A DNA stretch of 64,000 nt from DSPP01 sp964607165 (GTDB lineage Bacteria; Zixibacteria; MSB-5A5; DSPP01): contig CAZSIT010000012.1 in the NCBI GenBank assembly GCA_964607165.1, positions 1-64,000 of the forward strand, given 5' to 3'. A program made the translations under genes and the position numbers. Under the pieces are notes generated by a model, which was given only the letters and a program-made list of their open reading frames with translations, searched no databases and was not told the origin of the DNA. Positions 35,292 to 43,312 of this stretch are shown here, one piece after another (position 1 is the first letter of the stretch; each line of letters opens with the position of its first letter).

Positions 35292-35364
35292 TAGCCCCAC
35301 GGGGAGTCGAACCCCGGTTTGATGGCTGAGAACCACCCGTCCTGGGCCACTAGACGATGGGGCC
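35292..35364 (-). tRNA. tRNA-Glu(CUC)
   Basis: The minus-strand cloverleaf is regular: GGCCCCA / TGGGGCT acceptor, D arm GTCT...GGAC, anticodon loop TTCTCAG (anticodon CTC), variable AAAC, T arm CGGGG-TTCGACT-CCCCG and discriminator A. No CCA is encoded. It serves as the insertion-free reference for the tRNA at 33049-33154. Confidence 0.95.
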
Positions 35365-35443
35365 AAAGTTTTCACAACGGCAGTGGGAATTTAGTTTTTA
35401 GATGGTGGGCTGTCAACCACAGGATTTGACCCCTCCCTTAATC

Positions 35444-35604
35444 CCTCCCCTCAAGGGGAGGGAAAAAATGGAAAAAGAGGATGAGGCCAGAGTTTTCACC
35501 AAAGGCAAAACGGAATTTAGGTTTTTCGCTGAACGGTGTCAAGGACGACCCCTCCTTTAATACTCCCCTACGAGGGGAGGGAAAAATATTTGGGAGACCT
35601 CTCC
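35444..35604. repeat. CCCTCCCC/GGGGAGGG hairpins upstream of direct repeat A
   Basis: Two related inverted repeats, CCCTCCCCTCAAGGGGAGGG (35444-35463) and CTCCCCTACGAGGGGAG near 35562-35578, both follow GACCCCTCC(C/T)TTAAT. No gene is seen in this gap. Confidence 0.7.
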
Positions 35605-35841
35605 CCTGTATCCCCTCTCCATAGAATGGAGAGGGGAGGGCACGGCGTGCCGTGCCCCTACGGAAAATGTGAGGGGCACGTTGTCACGTGTCCGAGGGCA
35701 GACACATTGGTCTGCCCCTACAAATACAGGCAAATAAAAAGGGCGGTTTGTGCCTCGATTGCTTTTCCAGAACACGCTTCCTTGGTAGCGCTCGGGATAA
35801 ATCGAAACGAGCCGGGGAGGAACCTGCCCCTACAATATATG
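35605..35841. repeat. Long direct repeat, copy A
   Basis: This roughly 235-bp unit contains, in order, CCCCTCTCCAT/ATGGAGAGGGG, GGGCACGG/CCGTGCCCCTAC, GGGGCACGTTGTCACGTGTCC, GGGCAGACAC/GGTCTGCCCCTAC, CAAATACAGGCAAATAAAAAG, TGCCTCGATTGC, CGCTCGGGATAAATCGAAAC and CCTGCCCCTAC. The same order occurs in copy B at 36440-36665 with few differences. Confidence 0.9.
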
Positions 35842-35859
35842 CAGGATATGAAAAAAACG

Positions 35860-35934
35860 AGGGGCACCTGGCCACGTGCCCCAGGGCAGACACGGATTCG
35901 GCTTCGCTCACCTCAGGCATTGGTCTGCCCCTAC
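35860..35934. repeat. GGGGCAC hairpin and a GGGCAGAC hairpin carrying a nested insert
   Basis: Positions 35860-35882 form GGGGCACCTGGCCACGTGCCCC. Positions 35884-35934 start GGGCAGACAC and end ATTGGTCTGCCCCTAC, matching the hairpin at 35696-35721, but 25 nt (GGATTCGGCTTCG...CCTCAGGC) interrupt the loop. Confidence 0.75.
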
Positions 35935-35989
35935 AAGAATTCCCGGGTTAATAATTTTGCCTGAAATGTCGAAAAATTTGGAGGGAAAG

Positions 35990-36424
35990 ATGGAAAAAAC
36001 TTATGCAAGCAAAAAAGATGGCTGGCTTGTCGCGGTGATGGGTATGTTTTTCGTAGCCGTCAACATCTGGAAAGCACCGGTGCCGGCTGCTTTTAAGATG
36101 CTTATTCCAATTCTGTTGTTACTGTTAGCGGCTTTTATGCTCTGGACACTATATGGAACGAACTACACGCTCACGAACTGTGAACTCATCATCCGCTCGG
36201 GGCCTTTGCGCTGGACGGTTCGGCTGGATTCCATTACCGAAGTCTTCCCGACGCACAATCCGCTTTCCAGTCCGGCCTGTTCGCTCGACCGCCTGCAGGT
36301 TCGGTATCGCAATTCGGTGTTCGGTATAATGATATCGCCAGAGGATAAGGCGGGATTTCTGCGCGACCTGGCGGCGCGGGTGCCGGGGCTCAAGTTCGAA
36401 AACGAACGAGCCGTGCGGGTGTAG
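35990..36424 (+). CDS. PH-like membrane protein
   Basis: This 144-residue protein has two N-terminal membrane segments (WLVAVMGMFFVAVNIW and MLIPILLLLLAAFMLWTL), followed by a bacterial PH-like domain (YTLTNCELIIRSGPLRWTVR, LDSITEVFPTHNPLSSPA, FGIMISPEDKAGFLRDL). Such proteins are usually uncharacterised membrane components. ATG 35990 has GGAGGG upstream. Long direct repeats lie on both sides, so the gene may have been duplicated into place or moved with them. Confidence 0.78.
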   Translation: MEKTYASKKDGWLVAVMGMFFVAVNIWKAPVPAAFKMLIPILLLLLAAFMLWTLYGTNYTLTNCELIIRSGPLRWTVRLDSITEVFPTHNPLSSPACSLDRLQVRYRNSVFGIMISPEDKAGFLRDLAARVPGLKFENERAVRV

Positions 36425-36439
36425 GAACGAACCTTATCC

Positions 36440-36665
36440 CTTTTTCCCCTCTCCATAAAATGGAGAGGGGTGGGCACGGCACGCCGTGCCCCTACAAAAA
36501 ATGCGAGGGGCACGTTGTCACGTGCCCGAGGGCAGACACATTGGTCTGCCCCTACAAATACAGGCAAATAAAAAGAGCGGGTTTGTGCCTCGATTGCGTT
36601 TCCAGAATACGCTCCCTTGATAGCGCTCGGGATAAATCGAAACGAGCCGGGGGAACCTGCCCCTA
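36440..36665. repeat. Long direct repeat, copy B
   Basis: This unit repeats the blocks of copy A in the same order and orientation: 36446-36470, 36472-36495, 36507-36527 and 36530-36555 are its four hairpins. Substitutions in one arm of the GGGCACGG hairpin are matched in the other arm (GGCACGCC centre versus GGCGTGCC). Confidence 0.9.
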
Positions 36666-36724
36666 CGGACGTCGAAATCGCCAACAAAAAACGCAGGATA
36701 CGCTCCGCAGGGCGGAGCTTTATC

Positions 36725-36751
36725 CCTGGCCGAAAACCGGCACGGGCAGGC
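36725..36751 (+). repeat. Palindromic element, copy 5 (shortened middle)
   Basis: This 27-nt copy begins CCTGGCCG and ends CGGGCAGGC, with AAAACCGGCA between. It lies 26 nt from the end of the amidohydrolase gene. Confidence 0.65.
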
Positions 36752-36776
36752 CTGCGCCACGGTAACAAATACGGGA

Positions 36777-39700
36777 TTATTTGGTTTTGTTTAAGAAACT
36801 TCTTGAAATCTCCTTGTCTTCTTTTTCCCAGATAAATGGCTTGAAGCGTTTTTTTGTCGGCGCTAATTCGTCCAGTGTATTGCCATCGAACAGTTCGCCG
36901 TTTTTGATGACGTAGCGAACGGTGTTGGAGTTGTGGATGTCATCCAGAGGATTTTTGTCCAAAACCAGCAAGTCGGCGACCTTGCCCGGCTCAACCGAAC
37001 CCAAATCGTTTTGCAGGCCCAAGCATTCCGCGCCGGTCAAGGTGGCGCAGTGCAGGGCCTGGTGATTGGTCATTCCCTCAGCCATCATCCAGAGCTCCCA
37101 GTGGGCGCCGAGTCCCTGCTGTTCTCCGTGCGCGCCCAAACAGACGTTGCCGCCCCGTTTCACCACATCACCCGCCCCTTTGGCAACCAAAGGATAGTGG
37201 TATTCTTCTTCCAAAAGGAGCACACGGCGGCGGGATTTGCGGTCGATTTCCTCGTGCGAGGTAAAGCGGCGCAGCTTGGCGTCGTCGTGAATATTATATT
37301 TCTGGCGCTGCAGATACTGGCCAAATTCTCCGCCGTAGGATACAATTAAGGTCAATGTCCAATAGGTTTTGGCTTGGGCGATGAACTCGGTTACGTCTTT
37401 ATACAAAGGCACGAGCGGCAGGGAATGTTCAAAGCCGGTATAGCCATCCTGAACCATCGACAAATCGACTTTCAAATCCCCGCCCCCTTCGGCGGTGACG
37501 TTGATGCCGACTTCCTTGGCGGCCATAATCAGCCACTGGCGCTGGATGCGGCGGGATTGCATATACTCCTTTAAGCGCACCGCGCCCGCTTCCTTGTAGC
37601 GGCGGACGTGATGTTTGGCTTCCTCCAAAGAATTCCAGCGCACCTGCAGGGTGTACATCGCTGTTCCCGTGGAATAAATGCGCGGAGCTATCAAATCGCC
37701 GGTTTCGACCATTTCGGAAGCGGCAAAGACCTGGTCGTTGGCGTTGGAGGGGTCGTGGGTGGTCGTCACTCCATAGGCCAGGTTGGCGGCGTAGGAGGGG
37801 ACTTCGTCCGGGAAAACGTCGGGCTGCGGGCCTAAATGGGCGTGAATGTCTATCAGCCCCGGCATTATGGTTTTGCCGGCGCAGTCAAACTTTTGCGCAT
37901 CGGCAGGAATTTTGACGTTGCCCGAAGGGCCGACGGCGGTTAGGCGGTTGTTTTCTATCAGTACATCGCCCTGCTCAATTACTTCATCGCCTTTCATCGT
38001 GATGATACGGGCGTTGGTCAAAGCGATTTTTCCCTGCGGGATTTCGCGCGGAACTTTCAGTTCGATGGTGAATTTTTCGGGATTGAATTCCGGCTTCTCT
38101 TCCTCTTTCTTGGTTGAATCGGCTTTGGCCGAATCGGCAGCTACTTTAGTCGTATCCGCTTTTTTGGTACTGTCCGATTTTTCCTCTTTTTTCTCGTCTT
38201 TCTTTTTCTCCTCGACGAATTTGGCTTTCACCGAATCGAGCAGCAGGCGGTAGAAGTTGTTGGCGTAGGAGTAGGTTATAGTCCTGCCGCCATCGGCCCA
38301 GTTCAAATAGTAAGCCCCTTCTTTGGTGATCTCCTTAACCGGGAAAGGGCCGTCAGTTGAAATCGTCAACGGGTCGCCGGGCAATTTTGGAAAAGCGCCG
38401 ACGTAGGCGTTGTCTTTCTGCTCATACAAAATCCAGTTGCCGTCCGGGGAAGGAATCACGTCCGCTCCTCCGGTGAAATAGAGATGCGTTTTTTTGTCCA
38501 CTCCGTCCAATCGAATCGAATGAAAGGCGGTGCGGCCTTCGCCGCCGGGAGTGGTGGGGTCGGCTCCCTGCGTATAAAACACGCGGCTGGCATCGGCCTG
38601 CCCGAGTCGAGCTCCGGGCTCGGCCAGGGAATTAAAAAACGGGCGGAGGATTGGGCCGCTCACATTAGTAATAAATTTCGATTCGCCGCCGCCGGACGGC
38701 ATCCAGCGCAGTTCATAAACGTCGGAACCATCCTCCACCAGCCATTCTTTAGCGTGGCCGGCGACATAAACGATTTTGGAGCCGTCCGGAGAAAAGGAGG
38801 GATGGGCGTAGAAACCGGCGTTTGGGGTCAGGCGAACTGATTTTCCTCCGGCAGCTGGAGCTTTGCGGATGTTGCCGCCTTCACCATCCGACCAGCTTAC
38901 ATACAGAATCGAGCGGCCATCGGGCGAAAAGCGGGGATAGTATTCCCGGTCGGCCGATTGGGTCAAACGCCTTGGCTTGCTGACGCGATATGCAAGGCTG
39001 TCCTTTTTCCCGGATATTATCAAATCGGCAATCCAGAGCTTTCCCACACCCGAAAAGAGGATTTTTTTGCCGTCGGGCGATTGGCTGGCCCAGCGCATCT
39101 GGCGCACCTCCAGCGGCCCACTTTTTATCGAGTCGCGTATATAAACAAAAGGGCCCAAAGGAATTTTGGCTATAACTTTGAAAGGAATAATCTCGTCCGT
39201 TTTGGTTGTAACGTTGATTTTGTGAATTTTGCCGCCGTAGGCGAGGATGATATTCTTTCCGTCCGGCGTAAAATTGTATCCCGGTAGCACATCATTGACG
39301 GCGAACCCTTCCTGGTCGTCGCGCTGAATCGGAAGCGCCAGATAGTTTTCTTCGCGGGTTTCGATGTTGCGGAGTTTTAATCCTGTTTTAGCGTCATAAC
39401 GAGTAGCATACGTCAGCCATCTTCCATCCGGCGAAACCACCGGCCGCAGGGCGCCGCCGTAAAGACCGGTTATGGTTTGCACATCGCCGGTTTCCCTGTC
39501 CCAGCGGGCTAACTGGAAGCGGCCGATGTCCACGTTGTAGTTGAAGCGTCCGGCGTGGGTGGAAAAGTAGAGGTAACGCCCATCCGGCGAAAACGAGCCG
39601 GCGGAACAAATCGTTTGATTGTCATCCTTGGTCAGCTGCACACCGGAGCCGCCATCTTTGTGGAACATCCAGAGCTGGATTTTTCGCAAATAGCTTTCGA

Positions 39701-40187
39701 GGGGGTATTCGCCGAATCGGCGAGCAACTATATAGTTTCCATCCGGCGCCCAGGCGGGCCCGGCAAAGTTGTACTTGGTTTCTTTGGTTACGGCACGCGG
39801 CTTCGTCCCATCCGCATTCATAATCCAGACGTTGTCGTTGCCGCTGCGGTCGCTGATAAAGGCGATATATTTGCCATCGGGCGAATACTGGGGCTGGCAA
39901 TCCCAGGGCATTCCGGCGGCAATCGGGGTGGCGTCGCCGCCTTCCATTGGCAGTAAATAGAGGTCGCCCAGCAGGTCGAAGACGATGGTTTTGCCGTCCG
40001 GCGAAACGTCCAAAGATATCCAGGTGCCTTCGTCGGTTTCAAATTCCACCGTCCGTTCCGCTTTGAGCGGGAGTTCGTTGCCGAGCGTATCCTTTTTTTC
40101 TTCCTTTTTGTCCTCCGCCCAAGCGGGGGAAAAGAAGATTAAGCTTAAAGCTATCAATAGTGGTAAAAAGCGAGCAGTTGATTTCAC
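36777..40187 (-). CDS. Secreted TolB-like propeller fused to an amidohydrolase domain
   Basis: This 1,136-residue protein has a signal peptide (VKSTARFLPLLIALSLIFF...AWA), about 600 residues of beta-propeller repeats with SPDGK-type motifs (VSPDGKTIVF, YSPDGKYIAF, FSPDGRYLYF, FSPDGSKIVY), a Lys/Glu/Ser-rich linker near 690-740 (KKADTTKVAADSAKADSTKK), and a C-terminal amidohydrolase domain with metal motif GLIDIHAHLGP. GTG 40187 is chosen because GGAGGA lies upstream and the signal peptide starts there. Within the propeller, 11 residues (LAEPGARLGQA) are encoded by a 33-nt palindromic element (38596-38628). Substrate unknown; imidazolonepropionase/prolidase-like amidases share this domain. Confidence 0.85.
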   Translation of the reverse strand: MKSTARFLPLLIALSLIFFSPAWAEDKKEEKKDTLGNELPLKAERTVEFETDEGTWISLDVSPDGKTIVFDLLGDLYLLPMEGGDATPIAAGMPWDCQPQYSPDGKYIAFISDRSGNDNVWIMNADGTKPRAVTKETKYNFAGPAWAPDGNYIVARRFGEYPLESYLRKIQLWMFHKDGGSGVQLTKDDNQTICSAGSFSPDGRYLYFSTHAGRFNYNVDIGRFQLARWDRETGDVQTITGLYGGALRPVVSPDGRWLTYATRYDAKTGLKLRNIETREENYLALPIQRDDQEGFAVNDVLPGYNFTPDGKNIILAYGGKIHKINVTTKTDEIIPFKVIAKIPLGPFVYIRDSIKSGPLEVRQMRWASQSPDGKKILFSGVGKLWIADLIISGKKDSLAYRVSKPRRLTQSADREYYPRFSPDGRSILYVSWSDGEGGNIRKAPAAGGKSVRLTPNAGFYAHPSFSPDGSKIVYVAGHAKEWLVEDGSDVYELRWMPSGGGESKFITNVSGPILRPFFNSLAEPGARLGQADASRVFYTQGADPTTPGGEGRTAFHSIRLDGVDKKTHLYFTGGADVIPSPDGNWILYEQKDNAYVGAFPKLPGDPLTISTDGPFPVKEITKEGAYYLNWADGGRTITYSYANNFYRLLLDSVKAKFVEEKKKDEKKEEKSDSTKKADTTKVAADSAKADSTKKEEEKPEFNPEKFTIELKVPREIPQGKIALTNARIITMKGDEVIEQGDVLIENNRLTAVGPSGNVKIPADAQKFDCAGKTIMPGLIDIHAHLGPQPDVFPDEVPSYAANLAYGVTTTHDPSNANDQVFAASEMVETGDLIAPRIYSTGTAMYTLQVRWNSLEEAKHHVRRYKEAGAVRLKEYMQSRRIQRQWLIMAAKEVGINVTAEGGGDLKVDLSMVQDGYTGFEHSLPLVPLYKDVTEFIAQAKTYWTLTLIVSYGGEFGQYLQRQKYNIHDDAKLRRFTSHEEIDRKSRRRVLLLEEEYHYPLVAKGAGDVVKRGGNVCLGAHGEQQGLGAHWELWMMAEGMTNHQALHCATLTGAECLGLQNDLGSVEPGKVADLLVLDKNPLDDIHNSNTVRYVIKNGELFDGNTLDELAPTKKRFKPFIWEKEDKEISRSFLNKTK
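38596..38628 (-). mobile_element. Palindromic element, copy 6, in frame in a coding gene
   Basis: This exactly 33-nt copy reads CCTGGCCGA...CTCGGGCAGGC in the sense of the gene. Its removal restores the codons TCC GAT GCC (Ser-Asp-Ala) and keeps the frame, so the insertion adds 11 residues. Confidence 0.85.
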
Positions 40188-40702
40188 GATTCCTCCGGGA
40201 TAAATGTTTTTGCGGGTTGGGGCAGGTGTTACTCCTGCCGCCCGCCTGTGGCGGGTCGGAAGTGGTTCGGCTCCACTCACCATAAATAACTCCCGACACA
40301 ACCTGAATCTTTCCTCATCCGATAATTTCATTCAATTCTTTTTAGGCGCGATTCGTTTGCCTTTTTTCATTAACGTTGGGGGAGTATATAAGTTGCGTAA
40401 CGGTGAAACACAAGCTCAAATTGATACGATGTTTTTAAGTGCTGGAATTGAACCCAAACGTCCATTTTTGGCGCGAGACGGCGAAAATTTGTCGCTTTTG
40501 TGAATACTTTTAAGAACGGGTTTTGTTCCGGGATGTGGGATAAGAGGTTGTAGGAATGGTACGGGATTATTCTTGGCACGCAATTTGACCACTATTTTGG
40601 GTAAGCGGGTATGACTGGAGGATATTGAGCTGGTTGGCTATTGGGAAAGCAGTCGTTTTCCATTTAAAAATTTTACTTTTAAAAAAGTTTGCGGGATTGT
40701 GC
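40188..40702. other. Intergenic stretch between divergent secreted-protein genes
   Basis: About 500 nt hold a GGCAGG/CCTGCC and CCCGCCTGTGGCGGG inverted-repeat group (40220-40260) near the amidohydrolase start, a sigma-54-like TTGGCACGCAATTTGA (40573-40588) and AT-rich sequence. No gene is supported. Confidence 0.6.
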
Positions 40703-40731
40703 TTGACAGGCAGGGTTTGAATGTTAAGTTA
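40703..40731 (+). promoter_or_regulatory. Putative sigma-70 promoter for the FG-GAP gene
   Basis: A perfect TTGACA at 40703-40708 is followed after 16-17 nt by TAAGTTATA, which offers a weak -10 (TAAGTT at 40725-40730). The gene start is about 60 nt downstream. Confidence 0.55.
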
Positions 40732-40788
40732 TAGCCCTTTATGAGCTTTTGGATATACGGTTTTTGCGGACTGGAGAAGAGGAGAATT

Positions 40789-43281
40789 ATGAAACGGGTT
40801 ATTTTGCTTGTATCGATTTTGTTTATTCCGGCGGCACTTTTCGCCTTTCAGCCGCTTTTTGACACCTGGATAGCCTATCCCGTGGGGATCAACCCAACCC
40901 ACGCCCTGGCTGCCGATTTGGACAACGACGGGGATTTGGATTTGGTCGCGTCTAATCATAAAAGCTTTAGCGGCGGCAGTTTTACGGTTCTCTTCAACGA
41001 AGGCAATGGGACATTTAATGTTGATACCACGTATGAGGCTCCGACCACTCCCGCACAGACATTGGCGGTGGATTTGGATAAAGATGGAGATTTGGAATTG
41101 ATAGTAGTCAGTCGAGGCGTCCAATTTGCCGTCTTTTTGAATAGAACGATTGAAGCGGCTTTGCCGCCGGAGGCTGGCCGGTTTCGTTTCGCTTATGTCT
41201 GTCCGGTCGCCAACACTGCCGTGGGGGCAGTCGCCTTGGATTTGAAGGAAGATACGCTGGCGGATACCGACGTGGTAACCGTAAGTTTTGCTCCCCGAGA
41301 TCTTATTCAAACATTTCTGAACACCGGAGGAAAATTTCCGAACGGCCCGGATGATGACTTCAGAGCCAGGGCGGGTACGCGCTCGATAGCCGCTGCGGAC
41401 TTTAACGCCGATGGGTTCCCGGACGTGGTTGTGGCGGACTCCGCCAGCGACAGCATTTCCGTGTTTTTGAACATTGGGAATGGACTGTTTGGCCTACCCA
41501 CCCACTATCGAGTAAGCAACCGGCCGTTAGGGCCGCTGGTGATTGGGTTTATATCGCTCGCGCCAAATTCGGTTAGGACGGCAGATTTTGACGGGGATTC
41601 GGATGCGGATGTGGCCGTGGTTTGCGGAAAAAGAGACAGCGTTATTATATTCAAGGGTAACGGCAATGGAACCTTGACCTTGCAAAACATTTTTTACGGA
41701 GTGGGGCGATTGCCCCAGGCAGCCGTGGCGGCCAACCTGGACGGCGATGCGGACATAGATTTGGCGGTCGCGAATTTGGGGGGGGGCAGCATATCCATCT
41801 TGAAAAACAATGGAAATGCCACGTTTTCAGTTAAAACCGACTTTTTGGTGAAAAGCGACCCGCTTTCCTTATATGCCGCCGATTTGGACGGTGACGGCGA
41901 TTTTGATTTGGCGGCCCCCAATGACAGCGGCAATGCGGTTACGGTTTTGATAAATGATGGAAATGCCGATTTCTTTAACGGGACCCCTTACGCCACCGGC
42001 GTAACCCCGGTAGGTATAACGTTGGCCGATTTGGATGGAGATGGGGATTTGGATTTGGCAGTGGCCAACAAAAATAGCAATACGCTTTCCATATTTCTGA
42101 ATAATGGAAACGGGAGTTTTTCGGCCGGCACAACTCCTTTTACGGGGGGCGCCCCGAATTTTGTGGTTGCCTGCAACTTGGACGGAGACGGGGACGTCGA
42201 TTTAGTGACCTCCAATCAGACCAGCGGGACGATTTCGGTTTTGAAGAACAACGGGGACGGCACTTTTGCCTCCGAGGTTCCCTATCAAGTGGGAACCGCT
42301 TCCCCCAATCCGGTGCCGGACGGCGTTGCCTGCGCCGATTTTGACGGCGACGGCGATAACGATTTGGCGGTGACTTGCGCTAACCAAAACGTGCTTACCA
42401 TCCTGAAAAACAACGGGGACGGTACTTTTGCCGTTGGCGCGCGGGTTAACGTTACCACCGGCAATTCACCCACTTCGGTCGCCGCCGCCGACCTGGACGG
42501 GGATGGGGACATAGATTTGGCGGTAAGCAATCAAGGAATCAGTTCCGATTTAACAACTAATAAAATCATAGTTTATCTTAACGATGGAACCGGATTTTTC
42601 GTGCCGGCAGTGGATCTCCAAACCGGCTCGGTTCCGATACAAGTAGTGGCATGCGATTTAAACGGGGACGGGGATGTTGACCTGGCGGTGGCGAACAAAG
42701 GGGCTCCCTTGGTGCCGGCCAATACGGTCTCGATTTTTGAAAACAACGGGGACGGCACCTTTGCCGGGCAGGTCGTTTACCCGGTCGGCGGATTTCCCAA
42801 TTCCATCTTTGCAGGAGACTTTGACGGCGACGGCCGGCAGGATTTGCTGACGGCCAATTCGGCAAGCACCAGCAACAGTTTTTCATTTTTGAAAAACAAC
42901 GGCGATTCGACTTTTGCCCCGGCGATTGAATACGGAGCCGGAGGGAGAAACGTCCACTATCTCTTTGGCTTTGTTGTTGGAGGCGATTTGGACGGCGATG
43001 GTGATAGAGAAGTGGTTGTAACCAACTCCGCCGATAATAAAATTTCGGTCTTCAAAAACCTATCGATTCCGCTGGCCAACGTTTTGGGAGACGTCAACGG
43101 GGACGGCCTTTTTAGCCTGTCCGATATCGTGGCGGAATTCAACTGCGTCTTTTTGGGAGAAGGTTTGCCGGGCGGCTTTGAGCGGGCGGACATTAATTGC
43201 AACGGCTTTTTAAACAGCGCGGATGTAGTGGTGTTGCTGAACGGTTACTATTTGATTTCTCCGCTGCCGGCCTGCCCGTAG
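40789..43281 (+). CDS. Secreted FG-GAP/VCBS-repeat protein with a dockerin-like C-terminus
   Basis: This 830-residue protein begins with a signal peptide (MKRVILLVSILFIPAALFA). About a dozen FG-GAP-type blades follow, each with a calcium-loop-like D-x-D-G-D core (ADLDGDGDFDLAAPND, CADFDGDGDNDLAVT) and SIFLNNGNGSFS-type strands. The last 65 residues are a dockerin-like pair of loops (GDVNGDGLFSLSDIV and ADINCNGFLNSADVVVL) with an ELNC-like FNCVFLG and a final ACP. ATG 40789 has GAGGAG upstream; the frame to 40741 is not needed. Probably a surface beta-propeller; ligand unknown. Confidence 0.9.
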   Translation: MKRVILLVSILFIPAALFAFQPLFDTWIAYPVGINPTHALAADLDNDGDLDLVASNHKSFSGGSFTVLFNEGNGTFNVDTTYEAPTTPAQTLAVDLDKDGDLELIVVSRGVQFAVFLNRTIEAALPPEAGRFRFAYVCPVANTAVGAVALDLKEDTLADTDVVTVSFAPRDLIQTFLNTGGKFPNGPDDDFRARAGTRSIAAADFNADGFPDVVVADSASDSISVFLNIGNGLFGLPTHYRVSNRPLGPLVIGFISLAPNSVRTADFDGDSDADVAVVCGKRDSVIIFKGNGNGTLTLQNIFYGVGRLPQAAVAANLDGDADIDLAVANLGGGSISILKNNGNATFSVKTDFLVKSDPLSLYAADLDGDGDFDLAAPNDSGNAVTVLINDGNADFFNGTPYATGVTPVGITLADLDGDGDLDLAVANKNSNTLSIFLNNGNGSFSAGTTPFTGGAPNFVVACNLDGDGDVDLVTSNQTSGTISVLKNNGDGTFASEVPYQVGTASPNPVPDGVACADFDGDGDNDLAVTCANQNVLTILKNNGDGTFAVGARVNVTTGNSPTSVAAADLDGDGDIDLAVSNQGISSDLTTNKIIVYLNDGTGFFVPAVDLQTGSVPIQVVACDLNGDGDVDLAVANKGAPLVPANTVSIFENNGDGTFAGQVVYPVGGFPNSIFAGDFDGDGRQDLLTANSASTSNSFSFLKNNGDSTFAPAIEYGAGGRNVHYLFGFVVGGDLDGDGDREVVVTNSADNKISVFKNLSIPLANVLGDVNGDGLFSLSDIVAEFNCVFLGEGLPGGFERADINCNGFLNSADVVVLLNGYYLISPLPACP

Positions 43282-43312
43282 GGAACACTTGATGATTGGG
43301 AGATTGGAAGTT

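Noticed and set aside
35536..35964. Protein-coding gene over the repeat block at 35.5-35.96 kb
   Set aside because: The open frames on both strands are made by the hairpin repeats and have no ribosome site; equivalent frames appear in copy B.
40573..40588. Sigma-54 promoter TTGGCACGCAATTTGA
   Set aside because: The -24 half is good, but the -12 dinucleotide is GA instead of GC. A sigma-70-like site lies closer to the gene, and the distance to ATG 40789 is about 200 nt.
41307..42886. Minus-strand open frames across the FG-GAP gene
   Set aside because: They mirror the GC-rich D-x-D-G-D repeats on the plus strand and have no signal, ribosome site or recognisable domain.
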